A stretch of DNA of 64,000 bases, taken from Sphingomonas sp. 35-24ZXX. Its GTDB lineage: Bacteria > Pseudomonadota > Alphaproteobacteria > Sphingomonadales > Sphingomonadaceae. Positions within the stretch are counted from its first letter, which is position 1. Every line of letters begins with the position of its first letter. Below the pieces are notes generated by a model, which was not told the origin of the DNA, made no database searches, and was given only the letters and a program-made list of their open reading frames with translations. A program made the translations under genes and the position numbers. Below are positions 26,932 to 35,983 of this stretch, piece by piece. The stretch lies in assembly GCF_000786215.1 (NCBI RefSeq), contig NZ_JROG01000004.1:1-64000 (forward strand), read 5' to 3'.

Positions 26932-26952
26932 CCTGCGCTATCGCCCCGGCTG

Positions 26953-27516
26953 ATGGAAGCCTTTGTCACCACGTTGCTGCTGACCGCGATCGTCCAGACG
27001 GGCGACCGCGCCCAGCTGCTCGCGGCCGCACTCGGCCAGAGGTTCGATCGGCCCGCGCCATTGCTGCTGGCGGCGTTCGTCGCCTCCGGGGTGACCGCGG
27101 CAATCGGTGCGCTGGGCGGTCAGGTGGTGGGCGACTGGATCAGCGTCGATGCGCTGCGCCTCTTCTATGCGCTCTCGCTGCTGCTGGCAGGCCTGGGCAT
27201 GCTCGCCTGGCGGCGGCCGGTGGATGTGCTGCAGGGCTGGCGGACGGGGCCGCTGCTCACCGGCCTGCTCGGCCTTCTCATCCTTCAGTTCGGCGACAAG
27301 GGCCAGTTCATCGTCGCCGCCACCGCGGCGCGCAATCACGACTGGGTCTGGCCGCTGCTGGGCGGCTGGGCCGGCACCTGGCTGGGTCTGGTGCCTGCCG
27401 TCATCTGGCAGGGGGATCTGGCGCGGTTGCCGTTGCGCGCGATCCGGATCGTGGCGGGCAGCGTGATCGCGCTGGTCGGCACGGCGCTGGCGCTCGCCGC
27501 CTACGGGCTGATCTGA
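26953..27516 (+). CDS. TMEM165/GDT1 family-like membrane protein
   Basis: A 187-residue membrane protein with about six helices in two repeats of three, the layout of the UPF0016/GDT1 family of manganese and calcium/proton exchangers. Each repeat carries a changed version of the signature ExGDK(S/T): QTGDRAQ at residues 15-21 and QFGDKGQ at about 114-120. The acidic Glu is replaced by Gln in both, so cation transport may be altered. It follows the small helical protein gene. Confidence 0.75.
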   Translation: MEAFVTTLLLTAIVQTGDRAQLLAAALGQRFDRPAPLLLAAFVASGVTAAIGALGGQVVGDWISVDALRLFYALSLLLAGLGMLAWRRPVDVLQGWRTGPLLTGLLGLLILQFGDKGQFIVAATAARNHDWVWPLLGGWAGTWLGLVPAVIWQGDLARLPLRAIRIVAGSVIALVGTALALAAYGLI

Positions 27517-27632
27517 TCGCCGGAGCGGCAGCGCTGCAGGACCAATCGCGCCTTTCGCACAAATTGTCATGCCATTTGCACCAATCCAACCTATGTTAAG
27601 TCCATCAGATCAAACGAGACAGGAGATACGTC

Positions 27633-28100
27633 ATGGGAAACAAGAAGGGCGATAATGCCGGCAAGGCACTGGCCGAAGCGATGAACGGCCTGCTGGCCGA
27701 TGGCTTTGCGCTGTATCTCAAGACCAAGAATTTCCACTGGCACGTCGCAGGGCCGCACTTTCGCGAATATCACCTGCTGCTCGACGACCATGCGACGCAG
27801 ATCCTGGCGATCACCGATGCGATTGCCGAACGGGTGCGCAAGAACGGCCATCGCACATTGACCTCGATCGGCGACATTGCGCGTCGTCAGTCGATTGCCG
27901 ACAATGACAAGTCCGGCGTGTCGGCCGAGGCGATGCTCAAGGAGCTGCGCGATGACAATATCGCGTTCGTCGCCACGTTGCGCGCGGTGAAGGAACTCGC
28001 CGGTCAGGCGGGCGACAACGCCACCGACGGCATCGTCGATGACTGGACCGATCAGGCGCAGGAGCGCGCCTGGTTCCTCTCCGAGACGCTCGGCAAGTAA
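27633..28100 (+). CDS. dps: Dps family DNA-protection ferritin
   Basis: A 155-residue Dps, forming a dodecamer that oxidises and stores iron with peroxide and can bind DNA. The ferroxidase residues are in place: KTKNFHWHVAGPHFREYHLLLDDH and AITDAIAERVRKNG. A basic N-terminus (MGNKKGDNAGK) may help bind DNA. AGGAGA stands before the ATG. It is monocistronic. Confidence 0.93.
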   Translation: MGNKKGDNAGKALAEAMNGLLADGFALYLKTKNFHWHVAGPHFREYHLLLDDHATQILAITDAIAERVRKNGHRTLTSIGDIARRQSIADNDKSGVSAEAMLKELRDDNIAFVATLRAVKELAGQAGDNATDGIVDDWTDQAQERAWFLSETLGK

Positions 28101-28295
28101 TCCGCCCGGGTTAGATTGTGCCCATTTCCCCCGCTTTTGGGGGGGATGGGCATAGCCCGACGCCGTTTTTGTAACAAAATGTGTCAAAGCGGCAACAGGT
28201 CGCCACAATCGGAACCAATGCCCATCGGCCGCGTTGCGTTTCGCCCCGCTCGGGCTAATTTCCTCGATCAACAACGAGTTGAGCAGGGGATTTGC

Positions 28296-31200
28296 ATGAT
28301 CAGGAATAACAAGGGTCTTCACCGGGCGATCAGCGGCGGCGTCGCTGCGACTGCCGTGGCGGTGGCACTGGCATCGGCGCCGGCATCGGCGATCGTTCCC
28401 AACAACAACCAGACTCCGGCACAGATCGTCGACACCGCAGGCGGCGTCAACGGCGTCGGCATGTTCTTCCGCAACGACGGCTTCGTCTGCACCGGTACGC
28501 TGATCAATCCGCGCACCGTGCTGTTCGCCGCGCACTGCGTCAATGATCGTCGCCAGACCGATTACAGCAGCATCGATGGCACCGTTCCGGCTGCCTTCTC
28601 GTTCAACGTCGATGCGCGCCCCGGTTTCCAGAACTGGGCCGCCAACGCGTTCCGTTCGAACGCCGCGCTGAACGTGTTCAACATCAGCCAGATCCAGTAT
28701 GATCCGCGCTCGCTGCTCAATCCGCAGGCGCTTGGCTTCCTCGAGGCCGACATCGCGCTGGCAACGCTCGATACGCCGGCCGCCCGCATCCCGACCTGGG
28801 CGCTGCTGTTCTCGCCGCTGCCCACCCCGACCGCGATCGATCCGGTCCGCGGCACCGGCTATCACGTCAACATCACCGGCTATGGCCGCTCGGGCAATGG
28901 CACACAGGGTGCCGTGACCGGCGTCGATTTCCGTCGTCGTGCGGCCGAAAACATGCTCGGCGCGCTGGCTTCGCTGGATGACCGCGACGAATTCCTGTTC
29001 GGTCCCGCAGCGCCGGGCGAGCCGCCGCTCGGCCAGAACCTGTACCAGCTCGACTTCGACGATCCGCGTCGCGGAACCGCTGGCGCCAACCAGTTCGACC
29101 TCAACATCCATCGCGACGATGCGCTGGCACGTGAAGGCACCACTGCAGGCGGTGACTCGGGTGGTCCACTGATCCTCGATGCCGCGAACAACACGCTGTC
29201 GACCAAGAACCTGCAGATCGGCGTCCTGTCGGGCGGCAGCCGCTTCTTCGGCCCGCAGGCCTTCAGCAGCTACGGCACCACCAGCTTCTACCAGCCGCTG
29301 TATCTCTATTGGGATTATATCGCGGCGACCAACCCCTATCGCTATGTCACCGCCGCTGCCGGCAACGGCAACTGGGAAGACGCCAGCCGCTGGGTGACGA
29401 CGCTCGATCCCAACTACAACATCATCAACGCCGCCGGCCAGGTCGTGAACGGCATCCCCACCGGTCTCGGCCAGGGCATTGCCGGGGGTGACCCCGACTT
29501 CGGTCAGGTCTGCCTCCAGGGCCTCGGCCTCAACGAATGCCGTGACCTGGCGACGCGTCGCGACTTCGTGCCGCCTGCCCGCACCACCGATGGCGAATCG
29601 GTGGCCTCGGGCATCGGCCGCGCCGATCTCAACGCCACGCTCTCCGGCGGTGCTGAACAGGTTGCGCTCAATGGCGCGGTGACGACCGAAGCTGCTGCAG
29701 CCACCACCGTTGCCGCTCCGGCTGCGACCGCTGCGGTGGCCGCAACCGGTGCCGCCACCACCACGCTGACCCGCGCCGACATGATCAACTCGCTCAGCGT
29801 GGGCGACAATGCCGTGGCCGGTCTGCAGAACCAGCTGGCGACCGCTGATCTGGGCACTCCGCTCAGCCCCGCAGCCAGCGCCGATACCGTAGCAGCCCTG
29901 CAGAAGCTGGCCGAAGAGGCCCAGCGCAACGGCAGCGGCATCTTCCGCACCGGCCCGCTGCCCACCGCCACTCTCGCGAACGGCCTTCCGGGCGCGACGG
30001 GCTTCGTTCCGAACAACATCAATCCCAATAACCGCACCGGCGTTGCCGGCCGTTACTTCGATGTGACGCTGAGCGCAGCGGGCACCACGACGCTGTCGAG
30101 CACGGTCACCATCGACCGCCTGACGGTGGCCGGTAGCGCAGGGCTCAACATCGCAACAGCAGGCAACCTTGCCAGCCTGATCGATGTGACTCAAACGGGA
30201 GGCACTGTGAATGTCGCCGGACGTCTGCGGTCGGTCGGCGATTACACGCTGGCTGCTGGTCTGCTAACCGGTACCGGCACCATCCAGACACCGTTCCTGA
30301 CCAGCATCATGGGTACCGTGGCTCCCGGCGGCACAGGTACCATCGGAACGCTGACCGTTGACGGCAGCGTCGTGCTGTCGTCGGCCACGCAGCTCCTGGT
30401 CGATGTCGGCAACGGCACGTCGGATCGCCTGGCGATCACCGGCGCGGCCAGCCTCGGCGGTCGCGTGATCGTCTCGCCGGTCACCGGCTACACGATCAAG
30501 AACGGCGACACCTATCGCATCGTCACCACCGGCGGCGCGATCACCGCTGGCTTCAACTCGGCCGCCCCGATCAGCGCCATCCTGACGCCGGTGCTCACCA
30601 CCAGCGCCAATGCCGTCGACATGCGCATCACCGCCGGTCTGTACCGCAACGTGATCGCTTCGGGTCAGCCGGTGCAGTCGTCCTATGCCGGTATCCTCGA
30701 CAGCAACCGTTCGGCTGCGGGCACCTATTCGGATGTCTACCTGCGCACCGACCTCATGTCGGCCGCACAGATCCAGGCGACCTTCGAATCGCTGGCACCG
30801 TTCACCGAATCGACTCGCCTGAATCTGGGCGAAGCGATGCTGTCGAGCACCTCGCGCTTCCACCGCACCCGCATGCAGTCGGCGCTGTCGGGTGACTTCG
30901 GCGGCACGATCGCGATGATCGGCCAGCCGCTCGGCATCGCCGCCACCGCCACCAGTGGCATGGCGCTGCCCGGCGCGATGGCTGCAGCTGCAGTTGCGCA
31001 GGACGGCCAGGACACGACCGTCACCGACACGACCTCGCTCGACAGCAGCTTCGCCCTGTACCTGGGCGGCGGCTATCTCAACGGCAAGTCGGCTCCGATG
31101 CCCACCGCGCTCACCACCGGCCGCGAAGAGAATTTCGACGGCTATTATGTGGTCGCCGGTCTGGAATACATGCCGCGTGACGGCGTGGTTCTGGGTATCT

Positions 31201-31877
31201 CGGGCAGCTATTCGGATGTCGATGCCCGTTCGGTTCGCGCCCAGGGCGTGACCGGTGAGCTGATCGAAGGCAGCCTCTATGGTGCGGTCACCACGCCGGG
31301 TGGCCTGATCGTCGATGGCCGCGTCAGCGCAGGTAGCTTCAAGGTCGATACCAACCGGACCGTCGGCATCGCCGCCGCCGTGTTCAACCTGGGCACCCGC
31401 GACGACAGCCTGTCGCTCACTGCGGAACTCGGCCTGTCGCGGCCGTTCGAGACCAAGAGCCTCGTCTTCACCCCGCGCGTTGCCGCCCAGTATCAGTACA
31501 TCGGCTATGACGATGTGCGTGAAACCGGTGGCGGTCCGGCCCTGGATATCGATCGCAACAAGTTCGACAGCCTCCAGGTCCGCGTCGGTGCATCGGCCAG
31601 CGCCAAGAAGACCGCGGTCTTTCGGCCCTATATCTATGCCGATTATGTCTATGACGTGATGGAAGGCGATGCGTTCTTCGGTGCCAACCTTGCGGGCAGC
31701 ACCACCGGCCGCTTCCCGTTTGCCTATCGTTCGGACGACCGGACCTGGGCAGAAGCGGGCGTGGGCCTGACGATCTCGCAGCCGACCTTCGACTTCACCG
31801 CGTCGATCGACACCACGGTGGGTCGCCAGGACTTCCAGGCACAGCAGTACTCGCTCTCGGCGCTGATCCGCTTCTAA
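28296..31877 (+). CDS. Trypsin-like serine protease autotransporter
   Basis: A 1193-residue type V secreted protein. A signal peptide (about 1-33) is followed by an S1 (trypsin-like) protease domain with the triad His80 (FAAHCV), Asp152 (EADIALATLD) and Ser288 (GGDSGGP). A low-complexity Ala/Thr/Val stretch (about 465-495) leads to a beta-helix passenger with a PATR-like repeat (GTVAPGGTGTIGTLTVDGSV), and a 12-strand autotransporter barrel fills about 900-1193, ending LSALIRF with the terminal Phe. The start at 28296 follows AGCAGGGGA. It stands alone between Dps and a strong terminator. Confidence 0.92.
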   Translation: MIRNNKGLHRAISGGVAATAVAVALASAPASAIVPNNNQTPAQIVDTAGGVNGVGMFFRNDGFVCTGTLINPRTVLFAAHCVNDRRQTDYSSIDGTVPAAFSFNVDARPGFQNWAANAFRSNAALNVFNISQIQYDPRSLLNPQALGFLEADIALATLDTPAARIPTWALLFSPLPTPTAIDPVRGTGYHVNITGYGRSGNGTQGAVTGVDFRRRAAENMLGALASLDDRDEFLFGPAAPGEPPLGQNLYQLDFDDPRRGTAGANQFDLNIHRDDALAREGTTAGGDSGGPLILDAANNTLSTKNLQIGVLSGGSRFFGPQAFSSYGTTSFYQPLYLYWDYIAATNPYRYVTAAAGNGNWEDASRWVTTLDPNYNIINAAGQVVNGIPTGLGQGIAGGDPDFGQVCLQGLGLNECRDLATRRDFVPPARTTDGESVASGIGRADLNATLSGGAEQVALNGAVTTEAAAATTVAAPAATAAVAATGAATTTLTRADMINSLSVGDNAVAGLQNQLATADLGTPLSPAASADTVAALQKLAEEAQRNGSGIFRTGPLPTATLANGLPGATGFVPNNINPNNRTGVAGRYFDVTLSAAGTTTLSSTVTIDRLTVAGSAGLNIATAGNLASLIDVTQTGGTVNVAGRLRSVGDYTLAAGLLTGTGTIQTPFLTSIMGTVAPGGTGTIGTLTVDGSVVLSSATQLLVDVGNGTSDRLAITGAASLGGRVIVSPVTGYTIKNGDTYRIVTTGGAITAGFNSAAPISAILTPVLTTSANAVDMRITAGLYRNVIASGQPVQSSYAGILDSNRSAAGTYSDVYLRTDLMSAAQIQATFESLAPFTESTRLNLGEAMLSSTSRFHRTRMQSALSGDFGGTIAMIGQPLGIAATATSGMALPGAMAAAAVAQDGQDTTVTDTTSLDSSFALYLGGGYLNGKSAPMPTALTTGREENFDGYYVVAGLEYMPRDGVVLGISGSYSDVDARSVRAQGVTGELIEGSLYGAVTTPGGLIVDGRVSAGSFKVDTNRTVGIAAAVFNLGTRDDSLSLTAELGLSRPFETKSLVFTPRVAAQYQYIGYDDVRETGGGPALDIDRNKFDSLQVRVGASASAKKTAVFRPYIYADYVYDVMEGDAFFGANLAGSTTGRFPFAYRSDDRTWAEAGVGLTISQPTFDFTASIDTTVGRQDFQAQQYSLSALIRF

Positions 31878-31904
31878 GCGACCGCCGGGGCGCCAAGCCT
31901 AAAG

Positions 31905-31941
31905 AAAAGCCCGTCAGCCGAGAGGCTGGCGGGCTTTTTGC
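31905..31941 (+). terminator. Terminator of the autotransporter gene
   Basis: AAAAGCCCGTCAGCC (from 31905) pairs with GGCTGGCGGGCTTTT, which ends in a T run, about 30 bases past the stop codon. It reads mainly on the plus strand. The low-GC island begins right after it. Confidence 0.9.
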
Positions 31942-32084
31942 GTGAGTTGGTGGCTGACCCTAGCCAATGCTGAATGCAACACAGCGGTGGAGTGGGCGAT
32001 AAATCCATAAAAGAGCCACGATTTCGCAGTGGATATTGCATAATGACTGGAGGTGAAGGTTTGAGACTCTGTGTCCGGAATTCG

Positions 32085-32279
32085 CTAGAAAGCATTTTGC
32101 AAAACCGGGAGTTCTTTAAGGATTGTTTCTAATGTCACCTTCATGACTGTTTTTGCGGCGCGATCAGCGAGATATTGAGCGCGTGGATAATGCAAAGCCT
32201 GAATACGTGGCTGACATGTTGTGCAATGGTATGATTGGGCAACCGCATTCAACGATCCGGCTAATTGAGGGCTTAACAA
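32085..32279 (-). CDS. Possible 64-aa protein downstream of SLATT gene
   Basis: A TTG-started frame beginning directly next to the stop of the SLATT gene on the same strand. The C-terminal half (AKTVMKVTLETILKELPVLQ) looks like a regular amphipathic helix and the middle holds a CTTC pair, but no family is recognised. Its adjacency to the SLATT stop would allow coupled translation. It may also be a chance frame or a decayed gene. Confidence 0.3.
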   Translation of the reverse strand: MLSPQLAGSLNAVAQSYHCTTCQPRIQALHYPRAQYLADRAAKTVMKVTLETILKELPVLQNAF

Positions 32280-32972
32280 TCATTCTAAGAAAAGAATAAT
32301 AGGCAAAAACCAGAAGGCAATATACAGAATTTTCTTGTAACGTATCTCGAACCCAACGATTAAGAGATTAAATTTGCATGCCCACCATCCCAATTGTCTA
32401 GGATTGAGCGTTTCGATTTTCTTGGTGTAATCTCGATGAAAGTGATCTACGTCATCATGATTTATTGGCGTCCTTTCCAGTGAATCACTGTATTTTTGAC
32501 TAAATTGTTCAAAAACATTCAGTAACTGATCCGCGTTCAATCCTGTAACAGCAGACGATGTGTACAATTGGTCGGCTAGTTCCCGCAGCTGGCGAGCGTT
32601 GTATTCAAGTTGATGTGCTCTCAAATAACTTTCGCCACTTTCTATCAAGCTAAAAACAACAATGAATACAGGAAGAATTACCCCAACGCCGGTAAATATT
32701 TCAATATCTATGTTAAGGTGGGTGGCGAGATCAGTTGCCAATATATAGGAAATTGTGATCGCCCAGAGAGATAGAAAAACTACTGTCAACTGAGCGATTT
32801 TATAGTCGGATCGTACCCGCCTTGCGGCATTAAACCTCACTGATGAGGTGTTTTTCATTCTGAGACGGAGGCTCTCTAGCTTAACAATAACCTCTTGAGT
32901 CGCATCGTCCACGAAAGCATCTTTCTCTGTTGCCTGGTTTCCGACAATAAATCTCAACTGGCTATCAGGCAA
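32280..32972 (-). CDS. SLATT domain two-transmembrane effector-like protein
   Basis: A 230-residue protein that I place in the SLATT superfamily (SMODS- and SLOG-associating two-TM effectors), most like family 5. The helical entry EVIVKLESLRLRMKNTSSVR with FNAARRVRSDYK leads to TM1 (about 62-82) and TM2 (about 92-112), then the GESYLRAHQLEYNARQLREL helix and a C-terminal hydrophobic helix (FWFLPIILFLE). Known members are thought to form pores and kill or arrest cells when a partner (CD-NTase, SLOG protein or reverse transcriptase) senses phage. No such partner is beside it. The start is a TTG five codons after an in-frame stop, with a weak ribosome site. The DNA is much richer in AT than its surroundings. 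Confidence 0.78.
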   Translation of the reverse strand: MPDSQLRFIVGNQATEKDAFVDDATQEVIVKLESLRLRMKNTSSVRFNAARRVRSDYKIAQLTVVFLSLWAITISYILATDLATHLNIDIEIFTGVGVILPVFIVVFSLIESGESYLRAHQLEYNARQLRELADQLYTSSAVTGLNADQLLNVFEQFSQKYSDSLERTPINHDDVDHFHRDYTKKIETLNPRQLGWWACKFNLLIVGFEIRYKKILYIAFWFLPIILFLE

Positions 32973-33254
32973 TCGGGTTCTTAAAAGTTATCCTGCAAAG
33001 CGGTCATCCACACCTTTTATACGCAGCCAATCGGTCGTCGAGGCGGATAGGCAATGCCAGAGAAGCTTGTGATCGCGTTGGTCACTGGGGAAACGGAACC
33101 AGACTTCCGATTTGTAACTCTGGCGATGCGATGACACCCTAAAGTTCGATGCTAAGCATTGGGATAATTGCGAGCAGCCAATAGAAAGCAAGCGGCGCCT
33201 ACCTAATGCCAAGCAAATGTGGAAAAGTAGCGCCCTGCACAATACGGAAGCGCC

Positions 33255-33875
33255 CTATTGAAAGCTCGCCCTCAAGCCATCGATCACGAACTGCGCCGCC
33301 AGCGCCGCCAACAGCACGCCGAGCAACCGGGTGATCACCGCCTCGGCCTTGGACCCGAGCAGCTTCATTAGCGGGCCCGCGGTGAGCAGCGCCAGCAACG
33401 TCAGCAGCAGTACCGCCAGCAACGCCGCGAGGATCGTCAGCGCGCGGTCGAGGCCGCTGTTCTGCGAGACCAGCAGCATCACCGACGCAATCGAGCCGGG
33501 GCCGGCGATCATCGGCATCGCCATCGGGAAGATCGAGACATCCTCGATCTCGGGCGTCTCGATCACCTTCTGCGCGCGCTGTTCGCGGCGTTCGGTGCGC
33601 TTTTCGAACACCATGTCGAGCGCGATCAGGAACAGCATGATGCCGCCGGCGATGCGGAAGCTGTTGAGTTCGATATGCAGCGAGGACAGCAAGGCCTCAC
33701 CGAACAGCGCGAACACCAGCAGGATTCCGCCCGCCACCACCACCGCGCGAATGGCCATGCTGCGCCGTTGCTGGGCATTGGCATCGGTGGTCATGCTGGC
33801 ATAGATCGGCGCGCAGCCGGGCGGGTCGATTACCACGAACAGGGTGATGAAGGCCGAGACAAACAGTTCGATCAT
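33255..33875 (-). CDS. MarC family integral membrane protein
   Basis: A 206-residue MarC/YchE-type protein with six membrane helices. It starts MIELFVSAFITLFVVIDPPG and contains the family segments FRIAGGIMLFLIALDMVF and FPMAMPMIAGPGSIASVM. Despite the name, MarC proteins are not needed for multidrug resistance, and their role is unknown. It overlaps the unknown exported protein gene by 4 bases and is the last gene of a folD operon. Confidence 0.93.
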   Translation of the reverse strand: MIELFVSAFITLFVVIDPPGCAPIYASMTTDANAQQRRSMAIRAVVVAGGILLVFALFGEALLSSLHIELNSFRIAGGIMLFLIALDMVFEKRTERREQRAQKVIETPEIEDVSIFPMAMPMIAGPGSIASVMLLVSQNSGLDRALTILAALLAVLLLTLLALLTAGPLMKLLGSKAEAVITRLLGVLLAALAAQFVIDGLRASFQ

Positions 33876-34639
33876 GTCGCACCTGCCGGAACATCATCGC
33901 GCACCACGGTGTCGAAGCTGCTGCCGTTCCACAGCTCAATCGTGATCGTGCGGCTGCCATCGGCGCGGACATCCCAGCGCCACACCATCGTGCCATCGGC
34001 CGAAGCGCGCGCGCCCTTCGCACTAGGTGCGACCGGATGGCTGCCCTTGGGCGCGGGGCCCATCGGAACATCGCCCAGCGCCGCCTTGGGGTTGCCGGTA
34101 CACACCGCGGTGCGCGAGGAAATCATCTCGTCGCCCGCACGCGGGGCAGACAGCATGGCGCCATGGTCGAGCACCCATTTCCAGTCGGTCTTCTTGGCGC
34201 GCGGCTTCTGCAGGTTCTGCCAGACGGTGGTGTAATAGCCGTTCGCGCCGCCCGGGAACTGCGAAGCGCCCGTCGAGGCTCCGGTGCGGCCATCGCACGC
34301 CATGAACAGCTTTTGCGGCTGCCATTTGACCGCCTGCGCCGGATCGGCGCGGCTCTTGAGCCAGCTCTGCGCGAGCACCGGCTGGTCGACGAACATCAGT
34401 GCATCGGCCGCAGCGGTCTCGCGAAACGCGGTCCACTGCCCCTTGTCCTGCGCCAGACGCGCAAAGGCGATCTCGGCGACCAGCACCGCGCTCGAATTGG
34501 CATAGGACTGGCCTGCCGGGCGCGGCGGAAATCCGCTGAGGTCGCGGCCCGGCGGCGGGCCGGGCTGGGCGAGCAGGGCACCGGGCTGCGTGACCAGCGC
34601 CGCCATCATCAGGGCCAGGCTGACCTGGCGTGCCTGCAT
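33872..34639 (-). CDS. Unknown exported protein
   Basis: A 255-residue protein with a signal peptide ending near residue 25 (ALMMAALVTQPGALLAQ) and no family that I recognise. Distinct segments are the early GQSYANSSAVLVAEIAFARL, a central WQPQKLFMACDGRTG and the late TMVWRWDVRADGSRTITIEL. It looks like a periplasmic protein of one or two beta domains with conserved Cys (two or three visible). Its start overlaps the folD stop and its stop overlaps the marC start, so the three genes are translated as a unit. Confidence 0.75.
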   Translation of the reverse strand: MQARQVSLALMMAALVTQPGALLAQPGPPPGRDLSGFPPRPAGQSYANSSAVLVAEIAFARLAQDKGQWTAFRETAAADALMFVDQPVLAQSWLKSRADPAQAVKWQPQKLFMACDGRTGASTGASQFPGGANGYYTTVWQNLQKPRAKKTDWKWVLDHGAMLSAPRAGDEMISSRTAVCTGNPKAALGDVPMGPAPKGSHPVAPSAKGARASADGTMVWRWDVRADGSRTITIELWNGSSFDTVVRDDVPAGAT

Positions 34640-35541
34640 CACAGACCCACCGGTGCACTCGGCCCCGCGCGGCGATGCGCGGCGACCAAAGTGTTGCGTA
34701 GCAGGCAGGCGATGGTCATCGGCCCGACGCCACCGGGGACCGGGGTGATGGCTCCCGCCACCTCGGCGCACTCGTCATAGGCGCAATCGCCGACCAGCCT
34801 GGTCTTGCCCTCTTCAGCGCCGGGGACGCGGTTGATGCCGACATCGATCACGGTTGCGCCCGGCTTGATCCAGTCACCGCGCACCATCTCGGGCCGGCCC
34901 ACGGCGGCAACAACGATATCGGCGAGGCGGACGATGGCGGGCAGGTCCTTCGTGCGGCTGTGCGCGATCGTCACGGTGCAGCTCTGTTGCAGTAGCAGCT
35001 GCGCCATCGGCTTGCCGACGATGTTCGACCGGCCGATCACGACAGCGTGCAGGCCGGAGAGGTCGCCCAGCGCGTCCTGCAGCAGCATCAGCGAACCCAG
35101 CGGGGTGCAGGGCACCAGAGCCTCGCCGCCCACCGCGAGAAGGCCTGCATTGACGACATGAAAGCCATCGACATCCTTGGCCGGATCGATCGCCGCGAGC
35201 ACCGCCTGGTCATCCATATGGCCGGGCAGCGGCAGCTGGACCAGAATGCCGTCGACCGCGTCATCGGCGTTGAGCGTCGCGACCAGATCCAGCAGCGCCT
35301 GCTGCGGCGTGTCCGCGGGCAGCCGATGCTCGAAGCTCATCATTCCGGCTTCCACCGTCGCCTTGTGCTTGGACCGGACATAGACCTGGCTGGCGGGGTC
35401 TTCGCCCACCAGCACCACGGCAAGGCCGGGCGCACGGCCTGTCGCCTGCACAAAGTCGGGAACGAGCGCGGCTAGGCGGCCACGCAAACCGGCCGCGAAG
35501 GCCTTTCCATCGATGGTTCTGGCTGGGATCCGAGCTGTCAT
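34639..35541 (-). CDS. folD: Bifunctional methylene-THF dehydrogenase/cyclohydrolase
   Basis: A 300-residue FolD, which interconverts 5,10-methylene- and 10-formyl-THF with NADP. The substrate site shows [14 protein letters not shown] with the catalytic Lys, [11 protein letters not shown] is conserved, and the nucleotide site shows [17 protein letters not shown]. The end [16 protein letters not shown] is diagnostic. It acts together with Fhs, encoded about 23 kb away. It leads an operon with an exported protein and MarC. Confidence 0.97.
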   Translation of the reverse strand: MTARIPARTIDGKAFAAGLRGRLAALVPDFVQATGRAPGLAVVLVGEDPASQVYVRSKHKATVEAGMMSFEHRLPADTPQQALLDLVATLNADDAVDGILVQLPLPGHMDDQAVLAAIDPAKDVDGFHVVNAGLLAVGGEALVPCTPLGSLMLLQDALGDLSGLHAVVIGRSNIVGKPMAQLLLQQSCTVTIAHSRTKDLPAIVRLADIVVAAVGRPEMVRGDWIKPGATVIDVGINRVPGAEEGKTRLVGDCAYDECAEVAGAITPVPGGVGPMTIACLLRNTLVAAHRRAGPSAPVGL

Positions 35542-35601
35542 GCCCGCCGCTCTAACGTCAAATGCGCGTCAATGCCACAGCAGAGCGCGCATTTCAGGTC
35601 G

Positions 35602-35892
35602 TCAGGCGAACTGCACCCATAGGCGCGGGATGATCGAGCGCTGGATGATCATGATCAGCAGCAGCACCACCATCGGCGCCAGATCGATCATGCCCAGATC
35701 AGGCATGATCTTGCGCACCGGGCGGAACAGCGGCTCGGTGATCCGGTTGAGCGATTCGACCATCTGGCGGACCAGATCGTTCTGCATGCTGACGACATTG
35801 AATGCGACCAGCCAGGACAGGACGATCTGGATGATGATGAACCAGGTCACCACCGTCAGCAATATGTCCAGGATTTCGAGAACGATCTGCAT
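35602..35892 (-). CDS. YggT family membrane protein
   Basis: A 96-residue YggT protein with two membrane helices (about residues 4-26 and 70-90) and the family core LNRITEPLFRPVRKIMPDLGMIDLAPM. YggT proteins are linked to osmotic tolerance and cell division sites in some bacteria. The gene lies between argB and folD on the same strand. Confidence 0.92.
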   Translation of the reverse strand: MQIVLEILDILLTVVTWFIIIQIVLSWLVAFNVVSMQNDLVRQMVESLNRITEPLFRPVRKIMPDLGMIDLAPMVVLLLIMIIQRSIIPRLWVQFA

Positions 35893-35983
35893 AAGTCTCT
35901 CAATATGGCGTTGACCGCTATCTAGGGCGATCCAGGGTGTATTACAAGACTAAAACGGCTCGAAGCCATCAGCCCTTGATGCG

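Noticed and set aside
27591-30194. Minus-strand frame of 867 codons opposite dps and the autotransporter
   Set aside because: Both opposite genes are certain; the frame shows no domain.
32988-33242. 84-codon minus-strand frame upstream of the SLATT gene
   Set aside because: No family, no start signal, and biased composition; more likely non-coding.
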